Positions 9,560 to 19,173 of a DNA stretch of 64,000 nucleotides are shown here, piece by piece (position 1 is the stretch's first letter; each line of letters begins with the position of its first letter). The stretch covers positions 1 through 64,000 of the forward strand of contig JACCGJ010018783.1 of NCBI GenBank assembly GCA_013407085.1. The letters run 5' to 3'. The DNA comes from Atriophallophorus winterbourni (lineage: Eukaryota > Platyhelminthes > Trematoda > Plagiorchiida > Microphallidae). The notes under the pieces were generated by a model that saw only the letters and a list, made by a program, of their open reading frames with translations, was not told the origin of the DNA and made no database searches. Both the position numbers and the translations under genes were made by a program.

Positions 9560-9915
9560 CCTCCACTTACCTTCATGAACTATTACAATCAGCGGTTGCT
9601 TCGGACCCGTGAGAACACATTCAGCATGAAGAATTTTTATGGTCATATTGGCTGATTAGTCTTTCAAGTTGAGCAAACGCAACAACTCGCGTATGAGAAC
9701 TTTATCCCATGCAATGCTCAACGGAACCCAGACGCAAATGAACCATAATCTATGTTGGTCTGTCATCAGCGGTATTACACTGTTGGAAGAACCCAATTTA
9801 CTGGAAGCGGGAAAATTCACACGGGCGCACACAAAAGAATTTGTGAAGCGAGCGGCGAGCAACAAGGAGTTTGAATATCCTGATGCGCTGGGTATCAAAA
9901 TTGACAACCATTCAG
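9560..9915 (+). pseudogene. SLC6-like last-exon copy, decayed
   Basis: The plus strand encodes RTLSHAMLNGTQTQMNHNLCWSV, then EEPNLLEAGKFTRAHTKEFVKRAASNKEF and DALGI, all matching the intact exon at 35,512-35,874. The 5' part is out of frame with a stop (ASDP-stop-EHIQHEEFL). No splice donor is kept at the 3' end. The paired inverted copy is at 8,920-9,282. Confidence 0.7.
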
Positions 9916-10349
9916 TGGGCGAACATTCGTTTCAGTAGAGTGGTTTAATTTCCCATGAACATATATGTTGAATAATGTTTTTGATTTTCTCGCCATGCCT
10001 CATTTGATTCAAATTCACCAGCGACGAGTTGCTTCGTTTTCTCTGTCTTGCGTGTGCTTACCAGCCACACTTAATTTGCTTTGAATATTCTTGGATTGCA
10101 CTCATGGTAGCTGCACAAACGCTGAGGGAGATTTTCAAATGATGACCGTCGATAATGGAGCGGGTGAACCCTTTCAAAATATATTTGTTTCGCTTGCACA
10201 TGGTTTGCGATTCCCGCAAGCTAATGGGCAACTTTACGTGTTGGACGAAGTTTGGAACAATGGTCAGCTTACTATGAATTCCCATTTGTGACATTTTCGG
10301 TGCTTCATTTATGATTAATCCACACTTATCGTTACCGATTCAGCCCGTC
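9916..10349. other. Unit spacer, no gene seen
   Basis: Recurs at about 44,090-44,510. A 66-codon frame at 10,091-10,291 (and 77 codons at 44,281-44,514) is conserved between the copies, but so is the surrounding DNA. I recognise no protein family in it. Confidence 0.45.
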
Positions 10350-11179
10350 TGGTTCAAGCTTCTACGTAACGCCTCAGATGTGCACACATACGGTATACAA
10401 ACTGTATCTCGCCAATTTTTCTCCGATTTTTCGAATGGGTATTTTACCTTCATCAATTGGCGTTTTACAAAAAAATTGGATAACCGTGGTCTCTGAGCCT
10501 TTGGCTCGCTTCACGGTGCGCCAGTTTTCGTTCTACTTCGTCGCTGTACAGGTGTAATATCTTATGGAAAATGGAACATGCTATGGACCTGAAGACCTGT
10601 CTTGGATGAGCGGAAGTGTATCGTTGTACAGCATCTGTATCGATAAGTTTCCGATTGACAGAAATTTTTATTTTTTTATTCACATTTTGTGCTAAACAGT
10701 CAAAAATGGAAGAGTGCCTGTGCAAGATTCAACTTCCTTTATGATCGTAATACGTGGGTTCATTTCATTTAAGTAGTTGAAGATGGCCTCTAACTGATCT
10801 CGCTTGATGATAAAAATGTCATCAACGTCACCATATTTTTGGATTAAGCCCTTCATTTTTAAGTGTTCTCGAAAATGGTCCTAACACATGTTAGCAAGTA
10901 CTGGAGATATCGGTGAACCAATTGCCAACCCTTCTTTTTGTCTATATGATTGCTCATTAAAAACGATACACCGTTGATAATCTGCTGAACGCTCAAGTTT
11001 GTGCGGTCTGACAAACTGGCATCACGTTCCAAGGCCCGTCACTAATTGTTAAGCTAACTATTATTTCATCGTCATCAATTGTTACCGACTTTAAGCGTGC
11101 TACAAAGTCATATGGATTATTGATGAACTAGGCTGTATTGCCGACTAAAGGTTTCAACAAATAAGCCAAATGTCTAGCT
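10350..11179 (-). pseudogene. Penelope-like element reverse transcriptase fragment
   Basis: Read on the minus strand from 11,175: YLLKPLVGNT, FINNPYDFVARLKSVTIDDDEIIVS, then NEQSYRQKEGLAIGSPISP and LANM, YGDVDDIFII, and later NRKLIDTDAVQRYTSAHP, EASQRLRDHGYP and PYVCTSEALRRSL. These match, in order, the conserved segments of Penelope-like reverse transcriptases (KPLVGNT, GxxxGSPxSP, YxDD-type VDD, the HTD...YxSxHP segment, NGYP, IPYVxGxSE). Several stops and frameshifts make it dead. The GIY-YIG endonuclease that normally follows is not visible. It is inserted in unit 1 only; units 2 and 3 lack it. It is relevant because Penelope elements carry and probably mobilise hammerhead elements. Confidence 0.85.
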
Positions 11180-11281
11180 GGCCTGTAATATTTTTAACTT
11201 ATCATAGACTGTTCCATTTTATCAGGTTTCATAACCCAGTATTATAACTGAATACATGCTAAAAGACTCAACTGTCAACTA
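11180..11281 (+). pseudogene. Remnant of SLC6-like exon region
   Basis: CCTGTAATATTTTTAACTTATC and the following CTCAACTGTCAACTATTGGAACTCATGAAC match the diverged SLC6 exon remnants at 45,405-45,570 and, inverted, 40,290-40,400. The exon is cut off by the LINE fragment that follows. Confidence 0.5.
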
Positions 11282-12560
11282 TTGGAACTCATGAACAAGC
11301 TTCCATTCAATTTCAGAATGTGCAAAATGTTACATATTTGGAAAACATCCCATTCTCTTACAAGCTTCGATCACAAAAACTGGAACTGACAACAGAAGAA
11401 AAGTACCTGAGCGTTTCGATTAGTTGAAGTCTGAAGAACAACATGCAATGCGAGGCCATGTAAAACTGAGCAAGCCACCTGCTAGGTATGCTTCGGCACA
11501 TATTTGGACGTTTTTCATTTAAAACATCCCCACTGCTGCTAAATACGTATATCAACCTCCATGGCTACAAAATACACCGAGCTTTCGGGAGGATTTATCG
11601 CAGAGCAACTAAAATGGTGAGCTGTATTCGCGGCTTCCTTTATGGGTTCAACTGGTGCGTCTTAATTAGGATAAAACGGCCCACAAACGTGTTCGATTGG
11701 ATTTAATCCTAACTTATAAAATACTCAAGTCGAAGATACATCCTCTGACGCCTGCATAACGCCGCCGGTCAAGACATACCAGACGCAATCACACATTGGA
11801 ATTGAATAAATCACATTCTCCACGAAACTGCTGTCTGTTCTGCTTTTCGGTGCGCGTTAGTTTCTTAAGAATCTCCTTTTCCGACAGACGTTGTAGAACA
11901 TCTAGTGAAAGGATTTTCAAAAAAGCTGGGCTTGGTAATTCCACCATACAACCCGTTTTTATAAATTATTACGCAAGTTAACACGATAATTATCTCACCT
12001 AATGATTTTGCATCATACTGAGACAATACATGACATATTTTATAAATACAAAACATGTCGACCTTCCCAACGACTCGTTTTTTCGTTGTTCTTATACGAA
12101 TATCATACGCTTTATACAGCTATAAGCATTGTATGCCATATATTGTTGAATCTTGAATCATATCGATCAGGAACTGAAAGCTTGACATGGATCTATGCGG
12201 AAACAAGCTATGGAGTACGGAGTACTGGAAATCATAATCAGGCAGTTCACTGCTCGAATGTAAATCAACAGATCTGCAGATTGTTGGGTTTTATTTAAAA
12301 CAATGTTTTGAAGATTATTGCTAATAACGGTACCAATAATCACGCATGTCTAGGTTCGTCCAACGATGAAATATGTCTAATGTCTATGCTCCTTAGTTGC
12401 GAAAATTATATTGCACTCTGCGATAAAATTTATCACACAGCGACAAAGTCAGTGATAATCCATCGCAAGGTTCCGTACAATGAAAAATGGCGCCGTCTAG
12501 GTCTATGTGACTTTACCCATATCAAAATACCTTATGATATTATTCTCATCCCCTTAAACA
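11282..12560 (+). pseudogene. CR1-like reverse transcriptase fragment, plus strand
   Basis: Decayed pieces of the thumb/C-terminal region of a CR1-type ORF2: LPFNFRMCKMLHI near 11,290, and CDKIYHTATKSVIIHRKVP with RRLGLCDFTHIKIPYDIIL at about 12,420-12,555. The latter matches DEIYHRATKLVMGLHNVP and RRLGLCDFTQRRIRHDIIL of the minus-strand LINE. Many stops. A longer version is at 29,250-30,820. Confidence 0.75.
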
Positions 12561-13925
12561 CTTGATTTTAATGTGTGGTAAGTAGACCTAACTTAATCAT
12601 CAAGATCCAACGTTCACGATCTGATCGTGAGCGTAATAAAAGTTTCTGGAATTTCTCAACATGGGATGGACTCTCCATTGCACGAATATATTTAAAGCGG
12701 AATTTAACTTACATATGTGAACGAACATTAATCGTGAGCATATATATATCAACTCGTTATATACCATTATTCTTGCACATTCACATTCATACGGGAATTC
12801 TGTACTGCTATGAATTGTAGGCATTTTAACCCCATGTCCTAATTTTCATTCGTGGCATTCTCAGTCAAATATTCATGCGACCATCATAATTAATAAGACA
12901 AAACCGTATGATTTAACTTAATTAGTGTTAGCGGCAAGCCAGTGTAAACCCAGAGCGAGATTTTGTATTGACTGATTCGTCATCAATATCTAAATGAGAC
13001 AATGCTCACATATCGATTGATGACAAGTCATTCTACCCGGAGCGACGAGCAATATGCAGTGATGTTTACTGCAATTTCGCATTATCGAATAGATGCTAGT
13101 TCAAATGCCATCCGTGCGAGCGCACTGCCATTAAATGCAGCCGGTAAGTTACAAACAACTTCACTTTCTCGATGTTTGTTTGTAAGCTTATTCCGGAAAT
13201 GTTGTAATATTACGTATTATCAAGTCGCCAAATTGTTCAAATCAAAGATATCTGAACAGTGTCAGCGAATGTCAAATATGTTGCAACAAGTTCGTTTTCA
13301 TATAAGTGCACTTTATGTAACTTATTGAAATGTTCGAGTACATGATTGATAAATTCTGTCGGTAATTATACTTCATATTATCATTATTATCATCAAACAG
13401 CTTCTGGTCTATTGACTGATCAATATCTCTGCCCGTGTAATCTTTCCTTATATTGATCTCAGGATAAATTACTAGGAATATCATGAATAAGTAACTTGAG
13501 TTTCAATGTTTGGTTATTGCGGGTGGTTCACCCAATTATATTTTTATATGAAGATTTGATCCATACACAAGCAGTGAAAATTGATAATAAGTTTCCAAAT
13601 ATTTTAGCATTTTCCAACGAAAATAATAGTGACCCATTCACACTACCGACGATATTCGTGAGTCCGTAGATTTTTCGTGAGTTGTAATTACACCATTACG
13701 TTTAGTCGACGAGAGCAAACAAATCAAAACTAATTTAGAAATGCGGTTCATTGCTGGAAGTGCGTTTCCTTGGTTAAATTCTAGAAATGCTTACGATCAT
13801 CGACCACATTTATTCTAAAACTATGCTGAGCTGGTCATGATTCATCTGAGATTGATTACTACAAGCAAAGAATCGATTATGTTCCTGTACTGAAATTATT
13901 GTTACTCCCTCATTAATAGTTTGGC
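12561..13925. repeat. Non-coding unit sequence
   Basis: Recurs at about 30,820-32,170 and in part at 39,167-40,180, and about 150 bases occur inverted at 45,830-46,010. Very AT-rich. The 108-codon frame at 13,002-13,328 is not kept in the other copies, so no gene is called. Confidence 0.65.
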
Positions 13926-15480
13926 TGAACCGCCACCCGAATTCTCCTCCCAGATATGATCCTCACCTTGTCGAAAACCGCTGCAATCTGCGGAGGACCT
14001 GGAAAACGTACTCTAAAATGCTTACCTGTTCCAGAGTCTACATGTCGTATACATGCAGATTTACCATGGTGGGAGTGAAAGTCGTCGAATAAATCTCGAA
14101 AAGAAAATAATCCAAGAAGTATGGTATTTCTAGGCGTTCCGAAAGATACTGCTGACGTACCTTCTCAAGTAATGTCGGAGCAGGATCACAAACAGTGAAA
14201 ATAACTAGCCGAAACAGTCGGTATTAAAAAAGCCATAATTTTGAATGCTTTTAGGATACCGCGGCCTGCCAACTATAAAAGGCAAGGTTCTGGCCCTTTA
14301 AAGCTAACCTTCTTCACAACCGAAATGACCGATAGTATAAAACGTGAATAGAAAGCTAATAGGAGATACCTACCCCGAAATGTCAAAATGAGCTTGGCCA
14401 GGATAATTGCCGGTAGCAAGCAAACGGATAGTACCGACCCATCAATGCCTAGTGATGCGGTTCAAACTGAATATCATGCGATAGCTCCAAAAACTTGATT
14501 ATTCCGACCGAGTCGGCCCATTGATAACCTTTCATGATTTGAACACTACAAAATTTATAAGATGTTTATATGGAAATGCGCAAAGCCTTTCGAACCAATT
14601 AGCGGAGTTAACTGAGATATGCTCGCACTACTCACCTTACATTATTGGCATTACAGAAACGGTATTCTTCCCAATTGATTGAAACGGAGAATTGGTGGCA
14701 GTGTTGCTCTTTATTATCATAATCGCCTCCAGTTCGGTCAAATGACAACACAGAAATCACCCTCGATGATACAAATGGAACGAATTTATAGATTTTCTGA
14801 AACTGAAGATAGACGAGAACTCGCAGATCGTTCCTAAAAGATCAGAACATGAACTTCATTTTGTTGTCCGCAGAAGAACAAAAATAGAGAAAACTGAAGC
14901 GAGCAGCGTGGATGCAGAATAAAACCAACAATACTTCTACTTCTTGGCCAGATTTCCGTATGCTACGCAACAAAGTGACTTTACTTCATCAAGAGGATAA
15001 GGAAGCACACCAATTGATGCTGTTGTCAAAAATTAGAACGCAACTCTGATTTACTATACACAATCATGAACGCGAAAGCAAAAGTCAAACCAGGTCCAAC
15101 CGTCCAGAATGGTGAAAAACCCACTGAGACCACGTTCGAAACCGCAAATGCTCGCGATTTATTACTCTAAAGTATTCGTGCCAAAGGTTTTAGTGGAACG
15201 TTGTGACTCAGGAATCGAAGCATTGAGCGAAATTTTGATAAATCCAGCGATTGTCTCAAGTTAATTGCTCAAACTAAATGTAAGAAAATCCACAGGTGCG
15301 GATGTCATTACGTCAGATGTGCTCAGGTTCGGACGTCGTCAGCTTTGTGAACCGCTTTCCTGCTTGTTTAACTATTCGAATGTTCATGGAGTGTTACGGG
15401 AAGATTGGAAGTCCGGCGTAATTAGACCTATCTTCCAGGTTGTGGTCCTCGCGATCAGATATTACAATGATTAGGTACGC
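13926..15480 (+). pseudogene. CR1-like LINE, decayed plus-strand copy (ORF1 end to RT)
   Basis: Begins with ORF1-like sequence (reverse complement of 6,960-7,140), passes the ORF1/ORF2 border, keeps scraps of the endonuclease region (about 14,550-14,760) and reaches the RT at MLKLNVRKSTGADVITSDVLRFG and QLCEPLSCLFNYS (15,265-15,400). The middle of the endonuclease is deleted relative to the parallel copy at 32,170-33,850, which still encodes it. Confidence 0.8.
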
Positions 15481-16125
15481 TTCAGGATATGTCCCAAAAC
15501 CGTGCTTAATGGCGGTCTTGCACTAAGCATGTTCTTGAAGTGTTTGCTCAACGTCGTATGTTGTCAAATAGACTGACAAGGAAATTTGATTATGATGCAT
15601 AACAGTGAAGGCATCAAGGAAGCTGTCGTGCTATTGTAGCTCTACTGGTTTACAAAACTTGATTGAGTGCATGTTCCATTCGAGATGTAAGCAACTCATC
15701 CCAGTTTGTTTATGCTTACTCTTCTATAGAATCAGTAGCTATTTGAGTCCCACTCTTCCACATAATCTAGGATTGAACTTTTTCATGGTTGTGTGGCAGT
15801 CAAGCATTCGGTACAATCTATACGTGTTATAGTTTCTCTGATGAAGATGGAGCATCAAAACCTGCGGAAAGATTCGATCCACCTTAAGAGTATAATATTT
15901 TATTTAAATTCAATTTGTTGTAACATATTTGGAAAATAAATTACGAAACATTTTACGAATGAAAACTGAAGAGTAGAAAAGGTAGAAGGTGTGTCTTGTC
16001 AGGTTCACATGGATAGAGCGAAATAAAATGCATAAAGATAATGCATACCAGACGCAGTGTAACATTTCGTTTTAAAAAAAGCTTTCCTAATGAGCAAAAC
16101 CATTCTACTCACTAACATTGCTTAT
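15481..16125. other. Spacer with an unidentified repeat
   Basis: Repeats at 33,850-34,510. The stretch 15,605-15,832 resembles, at protein level in one frame (CYCS-TGLQNLIE, FHSRCKQLIPVCL), an interspersed sequence at 55,278-55,484 on the minus strand (YHCSFTKLIELLFHFLF, HPFPVCSYL). It is therefore probably part of an uncharacterised mobile repeat. No gene is visible. Confidence 0.45.
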
Positions 16126-16487
16126 CGTCTGGCTGGCGCTTATAATTCCAAGGGCATCGAGCGATTCGAAGTCCTTGTTGCTGGCGGCCCGTTTCAATAC
16201 CTCCTTGGTGTGGACCTGCGTGAGTTTCTCCGCCACGCTTAGTTTACTCTGGAAGAACTTAGGTTCTTCCGGGAGAGTAATACCACTTATGACGGACCCA
16301 CACAGGCCATGAGTCATTTGTGTCTGGGTACCGTTGAGCATAGCATGGATAGAGTTCCCATACTGGAATTATTTCGTTTGCTCATTTTGAGTGATTCCTC
16401 AGACCGAATGACCATCAAGAACTCTTCACGATGTTCGTGATCTCGTGGGCCCCATGCAACAACGGGCTTCAACAGCTCGCGAAGGAG
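16126..16487 (-). pseudogene. SLC6-like cytoplasmic-tail exon, frameshifted
   Basis: Acceptor TTTTATAG precedes LLRELLKPVVAWGPRDHEHREEF. The exon is 362 bases against 363 in the intact copies. One missing C near 16,350 (in the CTCTATCC stretch) breaks the frame, after which MLNGTQTQMTHGLCGSVISG and the rest are readable. The splice donor has changed from GTAAGC to ATAAGC. It follows the transmembrane exon at 16,581-16,830 on the same strand. Confidence 0.8.
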
Positions 16488-16580
16488 CTATAAAAGGTTA
16501 ATGAAAAAGTAGGTAAGATATTCATTTCGGAAGCAAGTATAATTATAATACGAAGAATTCTCTATTAGTTAAAAACTCAC

Positions 16581-16830
16581 AATGAAGCCTCCTTCACGAC
16601 AGTATTTGTACAGAAACCAAATCGGAATCAGGCTTATTGGGAAAACTGCCATCACGTTGCCAAAGATGACAGCCCATGCTGGATATCTGTACTTTTCCAA
16701 CGTAATTTCCTCGCCAGCGATGAGGAGGAAAATTACAAGCGCACAACTCAAAGTTGGCGTCACAAACATCCAGCAGATACGACAGAACCAATTTGGCGTG
16801 GGTTTTATTATGAGCCAAATTGGTTTCGGC
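16581..16830 (-). pseudogene. SLC6-like transporter exon for TM11-TM12 (reading frame intact)
   Basis: The open stretch reads KPTPNWFCRICWMFVTPTLS, a hydrophobic helix (CALVIFLLIAG), then YRYPAWAVIFGNVMAVFPIS and IPIWFLYKYCREGGFI, followed by GTGAGT at the exon end (16,575-16,580). The RICWxFVTP, YxYPxWA...G and IPxxxxYK pattern is that of the last two membrane helices of sodium-and-chloride-dependent neurotransmitter transporters (SLC6). It splices in phase 0 to the tail exon. Upstream exons for TM1-TM10 are absent here, so the copy is a partial duplicate although this exon is undamaged. Confidence 0.85.
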
Positions 16831-16849
16831 GTAAATGCTGGTTGATCAA

Positions 16850-17030
16850 TGCACAGATTTTGAGTTGTGCGCTGGTACTTTTCCTCCTCATCGCTGGCGA
16901 GAAATTATGTTGGAAAAGTACAGATATCCAGCATGGGCTGTCATCTTTGGCAACGTGATGGCAGTTTTCCCAATAAGCCTGATTCCGATTTGGTTTTTGT
17001 ACAAATACTGTCGTGAAGGAGGCTTCATTG
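16850..17030 (+). pseudogene. SLC6-like TM11-TM12 exon, inverted damaged copy
   Basis: Mirror image of the exon at 16,581-16,830. The symmetry centre is near 16,815, where CCAAATTGG-type sequence faces its complement. The second half (IMLEKYRYPAWAVIFG to CREGGFI then GTGAGT) is readable. The first half is frameshifted (SCALVLFLLIAGEK in another frame). Confidence 0.8.
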
Positions 17031-17118
17031 TGAGTTTTTAACTAATAGAGAATTCTTCGTATTATTATATTTTCTTCCAAAATGGGTATCTTACCTACTT
17101 TTTCATTAACCATTATAT

Positions 17119-17479
17119 CTCCTTCGTGAGCTGTTGAATCCTGTTGTTGCATTGGGCTCGTGTGATCACAAATACCGTGAGGAGTTTTGATGGTCATTCA
17201 GTCTGAGAATCACTGAAGCTGAGCAAACGAAATAATTCAAGTATGGGAACTCTATCCCATGCTATGCTCAACGGTACCCAGACACAAATGACTCATGGCC
17301 TGTGTGGGTCCGTCATAAGTGGTAATACTCTCCCGGAAGAACCTAAGTTTTTCCAGATTAAACTAAGTGTGGCGGAGAAACTGACGCAGGTCCACACAAA
17401 GGAGGTTTTGAAACGGGCCGCCAGCAACAAGGACTTCGAATCGCTCGATGCCCTTGGAATTAAAAGTGCCAGCCAGACG
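17119..17479 (+). pseudogene. SLC6-like tail exon, inverted damaged copy
   Basis: 361 bases, two shorter than the intact exon. The acceptor AG has become AT (ATTATAT before CTCCTTCG). The 5' half is out of frame; from MGTLSHAMLNGTQTQMTHGL to SASQT it is readable, with a normal GTAAGC donor. It lies just before the retrozyme insertion site. Confidence 0.8.
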
Positions 17480-17560
17480 GTAAGCAAGCGTTGTTTTTGA
17501 GTAGAATGTTTTTTATCCCCTGAACGCTTTTTTGAAAACGAAGTATTCCATTATGTCTGG

Positions 17561-17570
17561 TATGGATTAT
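17561..17570 (+). repeat. Left target-site duplication of the retrozyme array
   Basis: TATGGATTAT; the right copy is at 19,164-19,173. The uninterrupted site in unit 3 reads TATGCATTAT at 35,956-35,965, with matching flanks on both sides. Confidence 0.85.
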
Positions 17571-17721
17571 GCGAATCGAAGTTATCGTCTACTCGCTACT
17601 TTATATGTAGCTGAAGGGACAAACTAAGCCCCAACTGATCGGACGGCGTATTGACGCGATTGTTATTACAACCCCAGGATAGTTCAAAGTAGAATACCAT
17701 TCCGAAACGCTAAAATCTCAC

Positions 17722-17775
17722 CGGAAGCACAGGACCGGTTTCGAGGTTTTTGCCGCTCATCAACTATGCGTTTTA
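17722..17775 (-). ncRNA. Hammerhead ribozyme, inactive copy
   Basis: The core reads TTGATGA instead of CTGATGA, stem II is altered (GCGG) and the outer stem I strand is lost. GAAA and the palindromic stem III remain. The change in the invariant C predicts no cleavage. Confidence 0.75.
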
Positions 17776-17978
17776 GCTGAACTCTTCGAATTTCGAACTA
17801 GTATTTGTGTAGACGGATGGCGCAATGAGAATCGAAGTTCTCCTCTACTCGCTACTTTATAAGTAGCCTAAGGGACTAAACTAAGCCCCAACTGATCGAA
17901 CGGCGTATTGCCGCGAGGGTTATTACAACCAAAGGATAGTTCGAAGTAGGATACCATTCCGAAACGCTAAAATCTCAC

Positions 17979-18033
17979 CGGAAGCACAGGACCAGTTTGT
18001 AGGTTTTCGCCTCTCATCAGCTATGCGCATCCG
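17979..18033 (-). ncRNA. Hammerhead ribozyme, inactive copy
   Basis: CTGATGA is intact, but the second core strand reads ACAAAC instead of CGAAAC and stem III is ACTGGT. Loss of the G of GAAA should abolish activity. Confidence 0.75.
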
Positions 18034-18235
18034 CTGGACTCTTCGCGTTTCGAACTAGTATTTGTGTAGACGGATGGCGCAATGAAAATCGAAGTTCTCG
18101 TCTACTCGCTTCTTTATAAGTGGCTGAAGGGACTAAACTAAACCCCAACTGATCGAACGGCGTATCGCCGCGAGGGTTATTACAACCCCAGGATAGTTCG
18201 AAGTAGAATACCATTCCGAAACGCTAAAATCTCAC

Positions 18236-18290
18236 CGGAAGCACAGGACCGGTTTCGAGGTTTTTGCCTCTCATCAGCTATGCGTATCCG
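18236..18290 (-). ncRNA. Hammerhead ribozyme, intact
   Basis: Same sequence as the ribozymes at 141-195 and 398-452: CTGATGA, GAGG/CCTC stem II, GAAA, ACCGGT stem III, GTC cleavage triplet and both stem I helices. It is on the opposite strand to the copies on the right arm. Confidence 0.87.
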
Positions 18291-18399
18291 CTGGACTCTT
18301 CGCGTTTCGAACTAGTATTTGTGTAGACGGATGGCGCAATTTGAACTGAAGTTCTCGTCTAATCGCTACCTTATAATAGCGGAAGGAACTAAACTACGC

Positions 18400-18634
18400 T
18401 GTGGGTTGTATAACCCTCACGGCAATCCGCCGTTGGATCAGTTGTGGCGTAAGTTTCGGTCCCTCGCTCTTATAAAGTAGCGAGTAGACAAAATATTTCA
18501 TTCAGTTCACATTGCGCCATCCGTCCTACACAAATACTAGTTCGAAAACACGAAGAGTCCGCGGATACGCATACTTATGAATTCAAAAAACTCGAAACCG
18601 TGTCCTGTGCTCCGGTGAGATTTAGCGTTTCGGA
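18400..18634 (+). repeat. Indel-ridden retrozyme monomer at the inversion junction
   Basis: Recognisable as one monomer, but with many single-base insertions and deletions compared with its neighbours (for example GTTGTGGCGTAAGTTTCGG where others have GTTGGGGCTTAGTTTAG). Its hammerhead (18,562-18,614) reads CTTATGA in the core and is dead. Concentrated indels exactly at the centre of a fold-back suggest poor read quality at a hairpin, although real decay is possible. Confidence 0.6.
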
Positions 18635-18815
18635 ATGGTATTCTACTTTGAACTATCCTGGGGTTGTAATAACCCTCACGGCAATACGCCGTTGGATCAG
18701 TTGGGGCTTAGTTTAGTCCCTTCATCTACTTATAAAGTAGCGAGTAGACGAGAACTTCAGTTCACATTGCGCCATCCGTCTACACAAATACTAGTTCGAA
18801 ACGCGAAGAGTCCAG

Positions 18816-18870
18816 CGGATACGCATATCTGATGAGAGGCAAAAACCTCGAAACCAGTCCTGTGCTTCCG
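18816..18870 (+). ncRNA. Hammerhead ribozyme, weakened
   Basis: Identical to the ribozyme at 912-966, including the CATAT stem I change and the ACCAGT stem III. Core bases are intact. Confidence 0.75.
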
Positions 18871-19072
18871 GTGAGATTTTAGCGTTTCGGAATGGTATTC
18901 TACTTTGAACTATCCTGGGGTTGTAATAACCCTCACGGCAATACGCCGTTCGATCAGTTAGGGCTTAGTTCAGTCCCTTTAGCTACTTATAAAGTAGCGA
19001 GTAGACGAGAACTTCGATTCGCATTGCGCCATCCGTTTACACAAATACTAGTTCGAAACGGGAATAGTCCCG

Positions 19073-19126
19073 CGGATACAATAGCTGATGAGAGGCAAAA
19101 ACCTCGAAACCGGTCCTGTGCTTCCG
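19073..19126 (+). ncRNA. Hammerhead ribozyme, last monomer
   Basis: Identical to the ribozyme at 1,169-1,222: core and palindromic stem III intact, one base missing in inner stem I. Confidence 0.8.
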
Positions 19127-19163
19127 GTGAGATTTTAGCGTTTCGGAATGGTATTCTACTTGT

Positions 19164-19173
19164 TATGGATTAT
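19164..19173 (+). repeat. Right target-site duplication of the retrozyme array
   Basis: TATGGATTAT, identical to 17,561-17,570. The following CTTAATGCATCG continues the ancestral sequence seen uninterrupted at 35,966 (CCTAATGCATCG). Confidence 0.85.

Larger units (their letters stand above)
1..17570. repeat. Tandem segmental duplication, unit 1
   Basis: First of three related blocks with a period of about 18 kb. Positions 741-6,000 match about 18,645-23,600 at an offset of 17,904-17,909 with only scattered differences. Positions 12,000-17,550 match about 30,200-35,950 with clearly more differences and indels. Between them (about 8,000-11,200) the two units differ in content. The block starts inside a hammerhead repeat array and ends at the target-site duplication that precedes the next array. 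Uneven divergence along the block suggests repeated rearrangement or gene conversion rather than one clean duplication. An assembly artefact cannot be excluded from sequence alone. Confidence 0.85.
17571..19163. mobile_element. Complete retrozyme-like insertion with internal inversion
   Basis: 1,593 bases between target-site duplications. The left arm (17,571 to about 18,395) carries just over three monomers on the minus strand. The right arm (about 18,400-19,163) carries about three monomers on the plus strand, the last two being nearly identical to 741-1,259. Hammerheads on the left are spaced exactly 257 bases apart. Neither outer end coincides with a ribozyme cleavage site, so the ends are truncations. 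Tandem plus inverted partial copies with roughly 10-base duplications are characteristic of Penelope-type insertion. The monomer at the inversion (about 18,400-18,634) is full of indels. Confidence 0.82.

Noticed and set aside
10091..10291. 66-codon plus-strand frame conserved at 44,281-44,514
   Set aside because: Conservation is no higher than in the surrounding duplicated DNA and no domain is recognisable.
13002..13328. 108-codon frame as a host gene
   Set aside because: Broken in the copies at 31,260 and 39,250, and without recognisable domain or splice context.
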